Assembly (NCBI RefSeq): GCF_020614375.1
Contig: NZ_CP085333.1
Location: 62,001 to 126,000 of the forward strand
DNA length: 64,000 nucleotides
Source of the DNA: Haladaptatus salinisoli
GTDB lineage: Archaea; Halobacteriota; Halobacteria; Halobacteriales; Haladaptataceae
Reading direction: 5' to 3'
This document shows positions 62,230 through 64,000 of this stretch, piece after piece. The notes under the pieces are model-generated. The model saw nothing but the letters and a program-made list of their open reading frames with translations. It ran no database searches and had not been told where the DNA came from. The position numbers were made by a program, and so were the translations under genes. Numbering within the stretch: the stretch's first letter is position 1; each line of letters begins with the position of its first letter.

Positions 62230-64000
62230 CTAGCTCCAGTCCCAGAGTATGAGCCCGAGAAGACCACCATTTGATGTAGTCTGTGTCCCCGTGGTAGTGC
62301 TGGGCTGCGTATTGGTGGTCTGAGAGGCTGTGGTCGATTGCTGAGATCCTATCGTCTTGTTTCCTGGGAGAATCTCAGTAGTTGTAGAGGTGCTAGTTGT
62401 GGGTGTCGTACTGGTCATACTCGTCGTAGCGGTTGTAGTGGCCGAAGTTGTCGTAGTGGTGGTTGTCGTCGTACTCGGTGGTGATGTCGTGGTCGTTGTC
62501 GTACTTGGCGGTGACGTCGTGGTCGTCGACGTACTTGGTGGTGTTGTGCTGGTCGTTGTCGATGAGGTTGTTGTCTCAGCCGGAGGCTTAGTAGTACTCG
62601 TTGGTGGTTGCGTAGTACTCGTTGTTGAGGTTGGGTCCGTCGTACTATCGGGGGCCTCCGTCGTGCTTTCTGGCGGCTCTGTTGTCGTCTGTTTCGTGGT
62701 CGTACTGTCGACGGCTCCAGCAGGCGTCGTACTCGTCAGCGACTGTGTAGTATTCTGTGACTGTGCAGGGTCAGGGCCGCCGCCGAGTCCGTCAAGCCCT
62801 GGGTCGAGGAACGCATACCCGACACCGGAGACGAACAAGAGGATCCCAGCGACGACCATCATCTTTTGCATTGAATCGGATGACATGGTACCTGTTCTCA
62901 CTTTGGATTGGAGTGTTTCAGCATATGAACCAAACGGTCTGGGGAACGACGAGAGCGTATTAAGTACTTCACAGAGTTCAAGCGCGCCCATGGCAAAGCA
63001 GAAGAACAGAAAGATCACCAACCCCAACGGTGGTATGATGATGAGCGACAGTGGAACGTGAACTCCGAAAACGATAGGTCGTAGGTCAAGAAGATGCGCA
63101 AGGACAAAGATGGGCGGCGCAGAAAGTATTGTCGTCGCAATAACTCGCCCAAGACGGGCATCTGATAATGGGTTGAAACCGACTTTCCGGGCGCTCCAGA
63201 GGTGAAAGACGAACATCGACCCATAGCCAATACTTGTAGATATTGCTGCCCCGTGTGTCTCGAATCGAGGGATAAGCAGACTATTCAGTACAAGGTTGAT
63301 TCCAGCAGCGGTTCCTGTGGCAAGGATGGGGAATTTGAGATCGCCTTTTCCCTGCGAAATTGCGAGGATAGGTCGCGCCACTGCGAATCCAAGTGTCCCT
63401 GGTAGGAGCAAGAGCAACGGAGTAATTGCTGGGATAAATTTCGGCCCGAAATACACAGGGACAGCGACATTCGCGAGCGCCGCCAACCCGAGTGCCATTA
63501 CGCCGGTCAGCAAGAATGTGTATCGGGTAGTCCGAGCTGCAAGTTCCGATATCTTTTCTGTCTCGCCATTCGACCACAGCTCCGATGTGGAGTGGACGAA
63601 CACCGTTTGGAGTGCAAGTGGAATGAACCACAGGAACTCTGCGAGCTTGAGTGCAGCTCGATAGTAGCCGACTTGTTTACTCCCAGACATCAGTTGAAGC
63701 ATCAAGATATCCACGTGATAAAGCGACATTAAGAGAAGAATGAGCACAATCGATAACGAGTTGAACGTCAACATCGTTCGCCGTGGGAAATTGCTGGGTG
63801 TCGTCCGAAAAACACCGCTAAGCGATACTTGTCGTGCGACGAGTAACAACCCAGCAACTGCTACAACCGCTCCTGCAGCAATTTTCCCGGCCAATGCACC
63901 CTTAACGCCAAAGCCGAAGTGCACCAAGGGAAGCGCCACTGCCACGAACGCAATCTGCTGGAGGACTTTTAGTGGTTCAGAGTACCGTTCTAGTCCGAAT
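62230..64000 (-). CDS. Oligosaccharide flippase (polysaccharide biosynthesis family) with Thr-rich tail, 5' end outside window
   Basis: The frame is open to the right edge, so the N-terminus is missing. The visible part starts in LERYSEPLKVLQQIAFVAVA and has about eight spans of the MOP/Wzx type, with YHVDILMLQLMSGSKQVGYY and AAISTSIGYGSMFVFHLW. Most flippases end soon after the last span. Here a further span (MVVAGILLFVSGVGYAFLD) is followed by ~160 residues of Thr/Ser/Pro repeats (TSTTQPPTSTTKPPAETTTS) and a short hydrophobic end LLGLILWDWS. The tail should lie outside the cell as a glycosylated stalk. The flippase would export the lipid-linked glycan. Confidence 0.88.
   Translation of the reverse strand, partial: FGLERYSEPLKVLQQIAFVAVALPLVHFGFGVKGALAGKIAAGAVVAVAGLLLVARQVSLSGVFRTTPSNFPRRTMLTFNSLSIVLILLLMSLYHVDILMLQLMSGSKQVGYYRAALKLAEFLWFIPLALQTVFVHSTSELWSNGETEKISELAARTTRYTFLLTGVMALGLAALANVAVPVYFGPKFIPAITPLLLLLPGTLGFAVARPILAISQGKGDLKFPILATGTAAGINLVLNSLLIPRFETHGAAISTSIGYGSMFVFHLWSARKVGFNPLSDARLGRVIATTILSAPPIFVLAHLLDLRPIVFGVHVPLSLIIIPPLGLVIFLFFCFAMGALELCEVLNTLSSFPRPFGSYAETLQSKVRTGTMSSDSMQKMMVVAGILLFVSGVGYAFLDPGLDGLGGGPDPAQSQNTTQSLTSTTPAGAVDSTTTKQTTTEPPESTTEAPDSTTDPTSTTSTTQPPTSTTKPPAETTTSSTTTSTTPPSTSTTTTSPPSTTTTTTSPPSTTTTTTTTTSATTTATTSMTSTTPTTSTSTTTEILPGNKTIGSQQSTTASQTTNTQPSTTTGTQTTSNGGLLGLILWDWS

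Noticed and set aside
62357..63061. 234-aa Val-rich frame on the plus strand
   Set aside because: It is the antisense of the flippase's Thr codon repeats; the composition is an artefact of ACN repeats.
1..64000. tRNA, rRNA and CRISPR genes
   Set aside because: I looked for cloverleaf-like segments with TTC-type arms and for regularly spaced direct repeats while reading and saw none; a covariance search could still find a tRNA I missed.

Overview
The window is haloarchaeal (class Halobacteria). Proteins are strongly acidic. Exported proteins carry twin-arginine (Tat) signals, one with a PGF-CTERM anchor. Many start codons lie 25-30 nt downstream of an AT-rich TATA element, the usual layout for leaderless haloarchaeal transcripts. 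Recognisable haloarchaeal families include TbsP, Orc1/Cdc6, DUF457, DUF1616, DUF354 and DUF7344-like proteins and solo tnpB elements with a DUF2080 partner. GC is moderate by eye (about 50%), with AT-rich accessory stretches; I cannot name the genus.

Layout. 0-6.4 kb: two tandem alkaline-phosphatase-superfamily enzymes, then a complete dTDP-L-rhamnose set (rmlC, rmlA, a zinc-ribbon microprotein, rmlD divergent from rmlB) and a GDP-mannose hydrolase-like Nudix protein. 6.8-8.3 kb: a PGF-CTERM-anchored PQQ-type beta-propeller. 8.5-13.8 kb: an accessory zone with zinc-finger microproteins, a VapBC pair, tnpB-element debris, a DUF457 membrane protein, a small winged-helix regulator and a four-gene operon of unknown function. 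14.6-19.4 kb: a pxpA / accC / pxpB-pxpC / biotinyl-carrier cluster, with a tnpB 3' scar between pxpA and accC and a perfect 16-bp palindrome in the accC/pxpB divergent promoter. 20.0-24.2 kb: a large beta-helix protein and a second beta-propeller that lacks the PGF-CTERM tail. 24.4-28.2 kb: small proteins and the TbsP-type regulator. 28.4-35.7 kb: an orc1/cdc6 gene with an origin-recognition-box (ORB)-like site at each end, a GT-C membrane protein, a solute-binding protein that looks circularly permuted, a PAP2 phosphatase, and an intergenic region with five further ORB-like sites, which I read as a replication origin. 35.7-41.7 kb: glmM and glmS separated by tnpB elements. 41.9-44.1 kb: a membrane-spanning winged-helix protein with eight extracellular calcium-type repeats, and a DUF7344-like membrane regulator. 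44.6-51.9 kb: a glycan cluster (nucleotide-sugar dehydrogenase, GT2, DUF354, GT-C, epimerase, nucleotidyltransferase). 52.0-53.0 kb: a DUF457 pseudogene split by a tnpB-derived insertion. 53-64 kb: DUF1616 protein, asparagine-synthase-like enzyme, two FkbM methyltransferases, a Tat-exported beta-helix protein, a polysaccharide deacetylase lipoprotein, and a flippase with a Thr-rich tail cut by the window end.

Taken together, much of the window serves surface glycan synthesis: GlmS, GlmM and a nucleotidyltransferase can supply activated hexosamine, the dehydrogenase and epimerase convert it, the Rml enzymes supply rhamnose, and the GT2, DUF354, GT-C, FkbM, AsnB-like and flippase proteins assemble, decorate and export the chain. 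The origin region sits between two such blocks, and repeated tnpB insertions have marked gene ends throughout.
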